Assembly: GCF_002024805.1 (NCBI RefSeq)
Contig: NZ_CP014337.1
Coordinates: forward strand, 1,612,001 to 1,676,000
DNA from: Elizabethkingia bruuniana
Lineage (GTDB): Bacteria > Bacteroidota > Bacteroidia > Flavobacteriales > Weeksellaceae
DNA: 64,000 nt
Direction of reading: 5' to 3'
Positions 23,954 through 32,496 of the stretch are shown piece after piece. Numbering within the stretch: the first letter of the stretch is position 1; every line of letters starts with the position of its first letter. The translations under genes were made by a program, and so were the position numbers. The notes beneath the pieces are model-generated. The model had not been told where the DNA came from, searched no databases, and saw nothing but the letters and a program-made list of their open reading frames with translations.

Positions 23954-26923
23954 TTACTTTTTGATTTGAGATTTCACCTGCTTAGCTTCTGTTACTACAT
24001 CCGGGAAATCTTTATAATTAGCAATAATCTGATCTACTGTATAAGATGCCTGATATTTATCTCCTAATGCAAGATAATTCTTAGCCATTAATACCAGGGA
24101 TTTAGCTCCCCAGTACTCTTCAGAAGCATAGTTGTCGGAAAGCTTAAAGATCGTTTCATTAGAAGACTTAAATGCTTTTCCTTTGTTCTGATAATAAGCT
24201 TTGGCATATAGCGCTTCTGCAGCAACCTCCGGATTAGCAGATTTTTCAAGAGCTGTATAAGCTTTTTTAGCTTCAGAATCATTACCACGCTTCATAGAAC
24301 TTCTGGCTTTGATAATCTGAGCCTGCTCTTTTACTGAAGGAGAATTTTTAGTATTGGCTAAAACCTGATCTGCATATTTTTCTGCCTGGCTAAAGTCTTC
24401 TGCATCTACAGCAATCTTCATCATTTCTGTAACAGCATAATTCTTTATACCGGCATTGGATGAATTCACAAGATTTTGAAGATATTTCTTAGCTTCGGCA
24501 GGATTATTTTGTGCAATGTACAATTGAGCCAACCTTACCTGTGCATCTTCCTGATATTCGTTTTGAGTATTTGCTACTTCATTAAGAACAACAGCAGCTT
24601 TTGTATTATTCTTAGTCTGGTAGTAGCTTTCCCCTAATTCGTATTGTGCCTGATACAGCTTCTCGCCTGTTGGACGTTGGGTCAGGTATTTTTCGTAATA
24701 AGTAATTGCTCCTTTGTAGTCTTTATTAGCATAAAGCTTCTGTGCTGTAGAAAGGTTAATCTCATCTAGCTCACCACTGCTTATTTTAACACCCAGAGAT
24801 GAAGCAAAACTTTGGTAGCCTGCTGTATCTCCGTTTTTAAGATATACAGTCTTAGCTGCAGCTACTACTTTGTCAGCATAAGCTGTCCCTTTGTAAGTAT
24901 TTCCTAAACTTTTAAATTCAGCAATAGCTTTATCTGCCTGCCCCAGATCTGCATAATTCTGCGCTCTGTAGATGGAAGCATTTGCAACCAAATCTTTATC
25001 CGGAGAAGTTTTAATTACCTGATTAAAGTAATCATTCGCCTCAGCATACCTTTCGTCAGATGCGTAAGCTACACCGATTTCATACTGAGCATCGTCTGTA
25101 TACTCACTATTCTTATAAGTGGAAATAAGTTTCTTCAGAGCAGTAATTTTAGCTTCAGAGTCCCCTTTAAATCCTAAAGACATTGCCTTTTGGAATTGGG
25201 TATAATCTGTGCCATCTGCATTTTGATCATAGATAGCAATAGCATCATTCAGCTCGTTGTTTGCATAATGCGTGTCCGCTAAACGAAGCTCGGCATCATT
25301 TTTAAACTCAGCTTTAGGATCTTGCAGATATAACTTAAAGTATTTCTGAGCATCCTCGAACTTTTTGTTCTTAAAGTATGCATATGCCAGATCGTATGGC
25401 AATTGTTGTTTTTCTTCGAAGTTTACACCAGAGTTATATAGCTTCTGCAAAGTTTCTGTTGCCGAACCATAATCCCCCATTTGGTATTGACTCTGCCCCA
25501 TCCAGTATTGTGCACGGGCATTGAAGTCTTTGTTGTAGTTGTACTTCAGTGAATATTCAAAAAGCGTTTCAGCTTCAGTAAAGTTTCCTTTATTAAATTC
25601 TTCAGTACCTAATAAGAAAGCTGCTTCCTGCTCAATTTTAGCAGTTTCTGCAGACTGGCTTCCCAACTTTTTAATCGCAGAAAGTGTCTCTTTATAGTTG
25701 CCGGAATACAGGTAAGACTTTACCAAAAGACCTTTCATCTCCTGAGAATTTCCTGCATTCGGATATTTAGCTAAATAATTCTGAATAACCTGAGAATTGG
25801 ATTCAAACGGGTTACCGATATCATAACCCAGTTTAGCATATTGCTCATAAGCCAATTGTTGAACTCTGGAATCATAGTTCATTTGTGAAGCCGAGCGGAA
25901 TGCCGATAATGCCTCACGTTTCTTTCCTACTTCCAGATATGCATTTCCTAGCTGGTAATATGCATTTTGTGCCAAAGCAGACTGAGAGCTGATTAACTGA
26001 TTGTAATAGCTAACCGCTTCATCATAACGCTTCATCTGTGCCGCTACGAATCCCATTTCGTAAAGATCACTTTCTGAAGGAACGCTTTTACTGTTCAGAT
26101 ATGTTTTTAGATAAGGATATGCAGCAGCATAATCCTTTTTCATAAAGTAAGACTCTCCAATAATTTTGTTTACTTCTGCAGTATAATCTTTGGAGATATT
26201 TTCATTCAGTAATGATTTCCCTTCTTCTATAGCCTTGTCATAATTCTTCTGATTGAAATATAACTGTACATAGTAAGGGCGGATGGTTTGTGCATACTTA
26301 GGGTTATCCTTTATAGTATCGAAATACTGGAATGCTTTTTCAGTATTGCCTTCTGCATATTGTAAATGTCCAAGCATATAAGCTACATCCTTTTTACCAT
26401 CTTCATTAGCATTGGCATAAGCTTCATCCAATGCCTCAATAGCTCCCTTGGTATCACCTGTCATAAATTTGGCATAACCCAACTTCAGGATATACTGTGT
26501 ATTTTCCTCTTTGCTCAGGTTATACTGATTTACTTTCTTCAGGCTCTCCAAAGCTTTTGGAAAATCCTTTTTTGCCAGATAATAATCTGCTAAAGGACCA
26601 TTCGCCAAAGCAAAATAAGCACTCTTCGGATACTTTTTTGTAAAAGCTTCCAATCCTTCTTCAGAGTGATTCTGATTCAGGATTACGCCTATAATATTAT
26701 CATAGAAAAGGGATGCCTCTTTCCTGGCTCCCTCCGGATTCTGATAAAAATATTGGCGTGCAAATTCGTATTGTGCTGCTTTATAGATTTTATTCTGGTA
26801 AAGCTTCTCTGCTAAGGATGTTCTGTACTCTTCTCTATTCTTAAAGAAGGCCGATTGTTGGGCGAATGCAGGAGTTACTGCACCAAAAAGCCCGGCGTAA
26901 ATGAGAATGTTTTTAGGACTCAT
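23954..26923 (-). CDS. Large secreted tetratricopeptide-repeat protein
   Basis: A 989-aa protein with a signal peptide (MSPKNILIYAGLFGAVTPAFAQQ) and roughly two dozen TPR-like helix pairs along its length. Examples are NAYYQLGNAYLEVGKKREALSAFRSA, ARAQYWMGQSQYQMGDYGSATETL, ELGESYYQTKNNTKAAVVLNEVA and QVRLAQLYIAQNNPAEAKKYLQNL. Such arrays scaffold protein complexes. Together with the downstream barrel protein it likely forms a periplasm/outer-membrane complex. It resembles TPR proteins of the YbgF/BamD-like superfamily but is far longer. There are no catalytic motifs. Confidence 0.92.
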   Translation of the reverse strand: MSPKNILIYAGLFGAVTPAFAQQSAFFKNREEYRTSLAEKLYQNKIYKAAQYEFARQYFYQNPEGARKEASLFYDNIIGVILNQNHSEEGLEAFTKKYPKSAYFALANGPLADYYLAKKDFPKALESLKKVNQYNLSKEENTQYILKLGYAKFMTGDTKGAIEALDEAYANANEDGKKDVAYMLGHLQYAEGNTEKAFQYFDTIKDNPKYAQTIRPYYVQLYFNQKNYDKAIEEGKSLLNENISKDYTAEVNKIIGESYFMKKDYAAAYPYLKTYLNSKSVPSESDLYEMGFVAAQMKRYDEAVSYYNQLISSQSALAQNAYYQLGNAYLEVGKKREALSAFRSASQMNYDSRVQQLAYEQYAKLGYDIGNPFESNSQVIQNYLAKYPNAGNSQEMKGLLVKSYLYSGNYKETLSAIKKLGSQSAETAKIEQEAAFLLGTEEFNKGNFTEAETLFEYSLKYNYNKDFNARAQYWMGQSQYQMGDYGSATETLQKLYNSGVNFEEKQQLPYDLAYAYFKNKKFEDAQKYFKLYLQDPKAEFKNDAELRLADTHYANNELNDAIAIYDQNADGTDYTQFQKAMSLGFKGDSEAKITALKKLISTYKNSEYTDDAQYEIGVAYASDERYAEANDYFNQVIKTSPDKDLVANASIYRAQNYADLGQADKAIAEFKSLGNTYKGTAYADKVVAAAKTVYLKNGDTAGYQSFASSLGVKISSGELDEINLSTAQKLYANKDYKGAITYYEKYLTQRPTGEKLYQAQYELGESYYQTKNNTKAAVVLNEVANTQNEYQEDAQVRLAQLYIAQNNPAEAKKYLQNLVNSSNAGIKNYAVTEMMKIAVDAEDFSQAEKYADQVLANTKNSPSVKEQAQIIKARSSMKRGNDSEAKKAYTALEKSANPEVAAEALYAKAYYQNKGKAFKSSNETIFKLSDNYASEEYWGAKSLVLMAKNYLALGDKYQASYTVDQIIANYKDFPDVVTEAKQVKSQIKK

Positions 26924-27138
26924 TAATAAAAAGTAGGTGTTAAACGTCTTCTTCTACAACGATAAACCAATAAGATTTATTGTAGTAATGGTATATTTCG
27001 GGTAAAAGTACTAAAAACTTAGTGATTGCCATAAACCGTAGTTGTTAAAAAAAGCATAAATTAACTTTACAGAATTGAGCCTGAATAATTTGTAATTTTA
27101 GCAATATGTGAAAATTAACTGTAATAAAATATAGTGTC

Positions 27139-27609
27139 ATGAAACAAAGTACCACCATTGCAAATCGATTACGCGAAGTACTACTCAACGGACATTGGAT
27201 AGCCAATACTAATTGTAAAGAACAGTTACAACTGGTTACCTGGCGGCAGGCTATCCATAAGGTTGGAAATCTAAATACCATTTCAGCACTCACCTTTCAT
27301 CTTAACTACTATCTTTCAGGAGTTTTGCACGCTTTTAATACAGGTAAACTTGAAATAAAAGATCAGTATAGTTTTGATCTTCCTCCTATAGAAAATGAAG
27401 CAGACTGGCAGAAGCTTACAGATAATTTTTTGAGAAATGCAGAAATGTTTGCTGCTAAAGTAGAAGAAATATCTGATGAACAATTACAGGAAGCTTTTAT
27501 AGATGAAAAGTATGGTACTAACCTTAGAAATGTTGAAGGAATGATTGAACACTGCTATTACCATTTGGGACAAATTTCTCTTATCAGAAAGCTTATTGCA
27601 AACATATAG
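27139..27609 (+). CDS. DinB-like (DUF1572-type) four-helix protein
   Basis: A 156-aa helical protein. The metal-site histidines of the DinB/YfiT fold are visible at LTFHLNYYLSG and EHCYYHLGQISLIRKL. The N-terminal RLREVLLNGHWIANTNCKEQL fits the first helix and its loop. Family members are often metal-dependent thiol transferases (bacillithiol or mycothiol) or stress proteins. It is monocistronic. The specific function cannot be assigned. Confidence 0.82.
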   Translation: MKQSTTIANRLREVLLNGHWIANTNCKEQLQLVTWRQAIHKVGNLNTISALTFHLNYYLSGVLHAFNTGKLEIKDQYSFDLPPIENEADWQKLTDNFLRNAEMFAAKVEEISDEQLQEAFIDEKYGTNLRNVEGMIEHCYYHLGQISLIRKLIANI

Positions 27610-27736
27610 TTCAGCTTTTTCTGATTTAATCTTTATTTAAAATAGCATCTGCTACTCTGCCATTGATTTCCAGATATTTTCTTTCCGGGAATTAACATTA
27701 TGTTAATTTTTATTAAAGCTTTATTATATTTTATTT

Positions 27737-27744
27737 TACTTTTG
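27737..27744 (+). promoter_or_regulatory. Probable promoter of the amino-acid permease gene
   Basis: TACTTTTG matches TAnnTTTG and ends 27 nt before ATG 27772. It lies inside the longer reading frame that opens at 27700, so it favours the 27772 start. Confidence 0.5.
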
Positions 27745-27771
27745 TGCTTCTCAACTATTAAAGTCCAACTT

Positions 27772-29451
27772 ATGAAGCAACTTTTCAGAAGGAAAAATAT
27801 AATCGACTTAGCGTCGAAAAAAGATGGCGAAGACCCATCTGGTTTAAAAAGAATCCTTAGTGTAAGGGACTTAACGTTTTTCGGGATTGCAGCCATTATT
27901 GGTGCCGGAATATTCAGTACCATAGGCAGAGCCTCTTATGATGGTGGTCCCGCAGTAAGCTTACTATTTCTAATGGTTGCTGTAGCCTGTATTTTTACAG
28001 CACTGTGTTATGCACAATTCTCCTCTATGATCCCTGTAAGTGGAAGTGCTTACACCTATGCTTATGCTTCTCTGGGAGAAATATTTGCCTGGATTATTGG
28101 CTGGGCGCTTATTCTGGAATATGCTGTATCAAACATGGTTGTTGCTATTTCCTGGTCCGAATATTTCACCTCTATGCTTCAGGGATTTGGTATAAAGTGG
28201 CCCGATTGGCTGGCAATAGATGCAGGTTCTGCATCACGTGCCTACGAACAGGTTTTGCATGCTAAAGTCGGAGAACACTTGCCTAGTAATATTATTGCGG
28301 CAGCCAAAACATACGAAACAGCTCCTGTTATAGGGAATCTCCATATTCTTTTCGATTTGCCTGCAGGTTTAATTACCGTATTAATTACTGCATTGGTATT
28401 TGTAGGGATTAAAGAATCTAAAAATGTAAGTAATGGCCTTGTAATCCTAAAACTAGGTATTATTGCCTTGGTTATAGTTGCAGGTGCCTTCTTTGTAAAG
28501 CCTGAAAATTGGTCTCCTTTTGCGCCAAATGGTGTAGGCGGAATTCTAAAAGGTGTAGCAGCTGTTTTTTTTGCCTTTATTGGTTTCGACTCTATATCCA
28601 CTACTGCCGAAGAATGTAAAAATCCACAGCGGGATATGCCAAGAGCTATGATCTATTCATTGGTAGTTTGTACTGTTTTATATATCATTATCTCTCTTGT
28701 TCTTACGGGAATGGTAAACTATAAAGAACTACGTGTAGATGATCCGTTAGCCTTTGTTTTCGGGAAAGTAGGAATGAATTTTATTGCAGGTGTAATCTCT
28801 GTAAGTGCCGTTATTGCAATTACCAGTGCGCTTCTTGTATATCAGATCGGACAGCCAAGAATCTGGATGACAATGAGCCGTGATGGTCTTTTAGGTAAGA
28901 AATTCGGTAAAATTCACCCTAAGTACAAAACACCAAGCTACTCTACTATTATCACCGGTATTCTGGTTGGACTTCCGGCTATGTTTCTGGATATGCAGTT
29001 TGTAGTAGACTTAACCAGTGTAGGTACATTCTTTGCCTTTATTATGGTATGTTCCGGAATCCTATATCTGGATTACAAAGGATACAGCAAAACTGCTAAA
29101 TTCAAGATCCCATACATTAATGGTAAATATCTGATAGGAATCTTATTGATAGCAACAGGTATCATCGTATATAATAAGTTTGGCATTGCCCTGATTAAAG
29201 AATCTATTGCAGAGAAGCCCTTGCTTGTTGTTTTTATAGCTGTATGGGCAGGTCTTGCTATAGCTGCTCTTAAATATAAATTTTCATTAATCCCTATACT
29301 TGGTATTTTATTCAACCTATATCTAATGACGGAGCTAGGCTTATCTAACTGGACGATGTTCCTTATCTGGTTAGCAATAGGATTGGTTATCTACTTTACT
29401 TATGGATACAAAAACAGTAAACTGAATAAAAAATATGAGCAGTTGGTTTAA
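27772..29451 (+). CDS. APC-superfamily amino-acid permease
   Basis: A 559-aa membrane transporter with about 12-14 hydrophobic segments. The N-terminal consensus LTFFGIAAIIGAGIFSTIGRAS is the substrate-binding unwound helix TM1 of the cationic amino-acid transporter group. SGSAYTYAYASLGEIFAWIIGWALILEYAVS and FFAFIGFDSISTTAEECKNPQRDMPRAM are equally characteristic. An upstream in-frame ATG at 27700 would add 24 hydrophobic residues. I chose 27772 because it gives the usual KQLFRRKN cytosolic N-terminus and suits the promoter at 27737. The downstream gene overlaps by 17 nt. Confidence 0.93.
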   Translation: MKQLFRRKNIIDLASKKDGEDPSGLKRILSVRDLTFFGIAAIIGAGIFSTIGRASYDGGPAVSLLFLMVAVACIFTALCYAQFSSMIPVSGSAYTYAYASLGEIFAWIIGWALILEYAVSNMVVAISWSEYFTSMLQGFGIKWPDWLAIDAGSASRAYEQVLHAKVGEHLPSNIIAAAKTYETAPVIGNLHILFDLPAGLITVLITALVFVGIKESKNVSNGLVILKLGIIALVIVAGAFFVKPENWSPFAPNGVGGILKGVAAVFFAFIGFDSISTTAEECKNPQRDMPRAMIYSLVVCTVLYIIISLVLTGMVNYKELRVDDPLAFVFGKVGMNFIAGVISVSAVIAITSALLVYQIGQPRIWMTMSRDGLLGKKFGKIHPKYKTPSYSTIITGILVGLPAMFLDMQFVVDLTSVGTFFAFIMVCSGILYLDYKGYSKTAKFKIPYINGKYLIGILLIATGIIVYNKFGIALIKESIAEKPLLVVFIAVWAGLAIAALKYKFSLIPILGILFNLYLMTELGLSNWTMFLIWLAIGLVIYFTYGYKNSKLNKKYEQLV

Positions 29452-29845
29452 CTACAGGTTTCACGATGAAGAAGGAAATGTTGTATTCCTTCGCGGTAAA
29501 GAAAACATCGATGAACATATTGCTTCCGGAAAATATTCTCAGCGATTGGAGATTGCTTATCGTTTTAGAGGAAATGATAAGACAAATCTACCGGACGAAA
29601 CTATGCTGGGTAAACTGGATAATCTTGAGCATAAATTTGAAAAGGAATTTGCGAAAGAAGGCAAAGCTATTTTAGCCCTATCCTTTACTGGTAAAAACAG
29701 AAGAGTATGGTACGTATACACTTCCGATGTACACAGTGCAATTGTTGCCATTAATATGGCCGCGAATGTAGAAACAGAGCTGGATATCATACATGATACA
29801 GATGAGAATTGGGAGTTTTATAAAAATTTTTATTCAAAAAAATAA
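29435..29845 (+). CDS. DUF695-like small protein
   Basis: A 136-aa soluble protein starting within the last codons of the permease gene (17-nt overlap), so probably translationally coupled. The features NYRFHDEEGNVVFLRG, YRFRGNDKTNLPDETM and FTGKNRRVWYVYTSD resemble DUF695 domains (name from memory). No catalytic residues are evident. Coupling to a permease suggests a regulatory or accessory role, but nothing in the sequence proves it. Confidence 0.7.
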   Translation: MSSWFNYRFHDEEGNVVFLRGKENIDEHIASGKYSQRLEIAYRFRGNDKTNLPDETMLGKLDNLEHKFEKEFAKEGKAILALSFTGKNRRVWYVYTSDVHSAIVAINMAANVETELDIIHDTDENWEFYKNFYSKK

Positions 29846-29876
29846 CAGAAAGTATTTTTTATATCAAAAAAATATT

Positions 29877-29884
29877 TACATTTG
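29877..29884 (+). promoter_or_regulatory. trp operon promoter (minus-7 element)
   Basis: TACATTTG matches TAnnTTTG and lies 45 nt upstream of the leader-peptide ATG. A transcript would begin near 29890. Confidence 0.6.
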
Positions 29885-29928
29885 CTCCGATAAAATATTA
29901 ACTGCTTCAAAGCAGATAAATAATACAT

Positions 29929-30015
29929 ATGAAATTTAATACTAATAATACTAACTGGTGGTGGCTTTCCAAATCTATGTCGGATCTAGGCGCTTCCTCT
30001 ATGTATTATAATTAG
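29929..30015 (+). CDS. trpL: trp operon leader peptide (three consecutive Trp codons)
   Basis: A 28-aa ORF, beginning MKFNTNNTNWWWLSKSMSDL, has three adjacent TGG codons at 29956-29964 and stops at TAG 30013-30015. It sits between a TAnnTTTG promoter and a terminator hairpin, directly in front of trpE. This is the arrangement of a transcription attenuator in which ribosome stalling at Trp codons senses charged tRNA-Trp. Confidence 0.9.
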   Translation: MKFNTNNTNWWWLSKSMSDLGASSMYYN

Positions 30016-30040
30016 GATAAATAATATTAGAAAAGAGTTT

Positions 30041-30075
30041 AAGACTTCGGCATATTGTGTCGAAGTCTTTTTTTT
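30041..30075 (+). terminator. trp attenuator (rho-independent terminator in the leader)
   Basis: AAGACTTCG pairs with CGAAGTCTT around an 11-nt loop, followed by eight T, 24 nt before trpE. The competing structure is less clear. TATTAT (30003-30008 area) with ATAATA (~30020), plus CTCT/AGAG, could form an alternative helix that reaches into the 5' arm. Confidence 0.88.
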
Positions 30076-30098
30076 AACCATACTTACAATATTGAACC

Positions 30099-31526
30099 AT
30101 GAATTTTAACCAGAACATTAACATTACAACCAAACATAAAAATTATCTGAGTGACCTGTATACACCTATAGGAATCTATCTTCGTCTTCGCGACCGTTAC
30201 CGTGATACTATTCTGTTAGAGAGTGCCGGAAACCAAAATACAAGTAACAATTACTCTTTTATCTGTGTAAATGCAATTTCCGGTATTGAGATTAAAAGCC
30301 TTACAGAAATAGAAGTTAAATTCCCTAATCAGGCACCTGAAAAATACCAGCTAGGAAGTGAAAAACTCACACAGGTTTTACAGGAGTTTTCCAATTGTTT
30401 TGTTCCGGGAAAATCTGAACATCCATTGGCAAATCTGGCGCAGGGATTATACGGATACACAAGCTACGATGCTGTTCAGTTCTTCGATACTGTAAAATTC
30501 AAGCCAGCTTCTCCGGAAACCGATATTCCGCTAATGCGTTACAGGTTATATCAATACGTAATTGCCATTAATCATTTCAATGACGAAATGACAATTTTCG
30601 AGAATAAAATCAAAGGGCTGGAATCTGATTTCTCTACTCTGGAAACCTTTATCAATCAAAAAAATGCGCCTGTATTTCCTTTTGAAACAAAAGATGAGGA
30701 GAAGTCCAACCTTACTGATGAAGAAATGGCTGAATTAGTAGAAATGGCTAAAAAGCATGCGATGAGAGGCGATACTTTCCAGATGGTACTCAGTCGCAGA
30801 TTCGAGCAACAGTTTTCAGGAGATGAATTCAATGTCTACAGAGCGTTGCGAAATATCAACCCATCCCCTTACCTGTTTTATTTCGATTATGGAAGTTACA
30901 AAATCTTTGGTTCCAGCCCGGAAAGCCAGTTGATTATAAAAGATCAGAAAGCAATCATCCATCCAATCGCCGGAACATTTAAGCGTACCGGAAATGTAGA
31001 AACGGATCTGGCTTCGGCAGAAGCACTAAAAAAAGATCCAAAAGAAAATGCTGAGCATACAATGCTTGTGGATCTTGCAAGAAATGACCTTAGCATAATG
31101 GGTAAAAACACAAAAGTTTCCAAGCTAAAAGAAATCCACTTCTTTTCTCATGTTATTCATATGGTAAGCGAGGTTACCGCAGACGTTGCTGTAGGAACAA
31201 ATCCTTTTGAAATGATTGCTACTACATTCCCACAAGGAACACTAAGTGGTGCTCCCAAATATATGGCGATGGAACTTATTGATAAATATGAAAAAACTTC
31301 CAGAGGTTACTATGGTGGCTGTATCGGATTTGTAGGATTCGACGGAAGCTGTAATCAGGCTATTATGATCCGGACATTCCTTAGTAAGAACAATACACTT
31401 TATTACCAGGCCGGAGCCGGAGTTGTAGCAAAATCCGATACTCAAAGTGAAGTGCAGGAAGTAAAAAACAAATTAAATGCATTAAAATCTGCATTAAAGA
31501 AAGCCAGTAAAATGGTTAATTATTAA
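30099..31526 (+). CDS. trpE: Anthranilate synthase component I TrpE
   Basis: TrpE makes anthranilate from chorismate, using ammonia supplied by TrpG. The 475-aa protein shows the chorismate-binding core: FQMVLSRRFEQQFSGDEFNVYRALRNINPSPYLFYFDYG, IHPIAGTFKRTG, AEHTMLVDLARNDL, FPQGTLSGAPK and GYYGGCIGFVGFDG. The N-terminal domain has the LLESAG motif associated with Trp feedback binding. It lies just after the attenuator. It is followed by a four-helix-bundle gene rather than directly by trpG. Confidence 0.97.
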   Translation: MNFNQNINITTKHKNYLSDLYTPIGIYLRLRDRYRDTILLESAGNQNTSNNYSFICVNAISGIEIKSLTEIEVKFPNQAPEKYQLGSEKLTQVLQEFSNCFVPGKSEHPLANLAQGLYGYTSYDAVQFFDTVKFKPASPETDIPLMRYRLYQYVIAINHFNDEMTIFENKIKGLESDFSTLETFINQKNAPVFPFETKDEEKSNLTDEEMAELVEMAKKHAMRGDTFQMVLSRRFEQQFSGDEFNVYRALRNINPSPYLFYFDYGSYKIFGSSPESQLIIKDQKAIIHPIAGTFKRTGNVETDLASAEALKKDPKENAEHTMLVDLARNDLSIMGKNTKVSKLKEIHFFSHVIHMVSEVTADVAVGTNPFEMIATTFPQGTLSGAPKYMAMELIDKYEKTSRGYYGGCIGFVGFDGSCNQAIMIRTFLSKNNTLYYQAGAGVVAKSDTQSEVQEVKNKLNALKSALKKASKMVNY

Positions 31527-31538
31527 TTGTTAATGCTT

Positions 31539-31901
31539 ATGAAAGAGGATAACATCATTAAACAGAAAAGTTTTGATTTTGCGGTTCGGATCATAAAGCT
31601 TTATCAGTATTTATCAAGCGATAAAAAAGAGTTTATTTTAAGCAAACAGATATTGCGAAGTGGAACCAGTGTAGGTGCAATGATAAGAGAAAGTGAACAT
31701 GCACAAAGTAAGTCAGACTTCATACATAAGCTATCTATCGCCCAAAAAGAAATTAATGAAACGATTTACTGGCTGGAATTATTTCAGGCTACTGATTATC
31801 TTTCAGTCCAAGAATTTGAAAGTATTAATGAGGATGCTGTTGAGATCATAAAATTGATAACAAGCATTATTAAAACCACAAAAAATAACATTAACAATTA
31901 A
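31539..31901 (+). CDS. Four-helix-bundle protein (23S rRNA intervening-sequence type) inside the trp operon
   Basis: A ~120-aa helical protein: KQKSFDFAVRIIKLYQYLSSDKKEF, LSKQILRSGTSVGAMIRESEHAQSKSDFIHKLSIAQKEINETIYWLEL. SGTSVGAMIRE-type and ETIYWLELF motifs identify the S23/IVP four-helix-bundle family. Starts at ATG 31533 or 31539 are possible; the latter was chosen. The family was first seen in insertions within 23S rRNA genes and often appears as an isolated intergenic ORF in Bacteroidetes. It has no known part in Trp synthesis. AATTGTTAAT (31525) and its complement (31890 and 31911) flank it. Confidence 0.9.
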   Translation: MKEDNIIKQKSFDFAVRIIKLYQYLSSDKKEFILSKQILRSGTSVGAMIRESEHAQSKSDFIHKLSIAQKEINETIYWLELFQATDYLSVQEFESINEDAVEIIKLITSIIKTTKNNINN

Positions 31902-31920
31902 CCATTGAGAATTAACAATT

Positions 31921-32490
31921 ATGAAGATATTAGTTTTTGACAATTACGATAGTTTTACATATAACCTTGTACAGATCATTGAAAGAATAGTCGGACATTC
32001 TGTAGACGTAATCAGGAATAATCAAATCACACTTGCTGAAGTAGATCAGTATGACAAAATCATTCTTTCACCAGGACCGGGGGTTCCTTCTGAAGCAGGT
32101 ATACTTCTGGATTTGATAAGAGAATATGCTCCAAAAAAAGAAATCTTTGGTGTATGTCTTGGTCAGCAAGCTATTGCGGAAGCATTTGGCGGAAGCCTTA
32201 TTAACCTTTCAGAAATATACCATGGTGTGGCCACTGACGTACAGGTTATAAAAGACAATACATTGCTGTTTAAAGATTTACCTGAAAACTTTGAAGCCGG
32301 AAGATACCACAGCTGGGCTGTAGCTAACGAAAACTTTCCTGAAGAATTGGAAATAACTGCCGTGGACGACAAAGGGATGATAATGGCGCTGCAACACAAA
32401 AACTACAATGTTCACGCTGTACAGTTTCACCCCGAAAGTATCCTTACACCACAAGGTGAAACTATTCTTAGAAACTTTTTAAATGCTTAA
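31921..32490 (+). CDS. trpG: Anthranilate synthase component II TrpG (glutamine amidotransferase)
   Basis: A 189-aa class I amidotransferase. It begins ILVFDNYDSFTYNLVQ, carries the oxyanion SPGPGVPSEAG, the nucleophile Cys in FGVCLGQQAI, and the His-Glu pair in VQFHPESILT. It delivers ammonia from glutamine to TrpE. The motif EAGRYHSWAV fits the anthranilate type. It is followed 6 nt later by trpD. Confidence 0.97.
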   Translation: MKILVFDNYDSFTYNLVQIIERIVGHSVDVIRNNQITLAEVDQYDKIILSPGPGVPSEAGILLDLIREYAPKKEIFGVCLGQQAIAEAFGGSLINLSEIYHGVATDVQVIKDNTLLFKDLPENFEAGRYHSWAVANENFPEELEITAVDDKGMIMALQHKNYNVHAVQFHPESILTPQGETILRNFLNA

Positions 32491-32496
32491 TAATCC

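Noticed and set aside
24088-24288. Minus-strand ORF within the TPR gene
   Set aside because: A Leu/Lys-rich frame-shifted copy of the TPR codons.
27700-27771. Earlier start for the amino-acid permease
   Set aside because: The extra residues span the TACTTTTG promoter element and are not typical of the family N-terminus.
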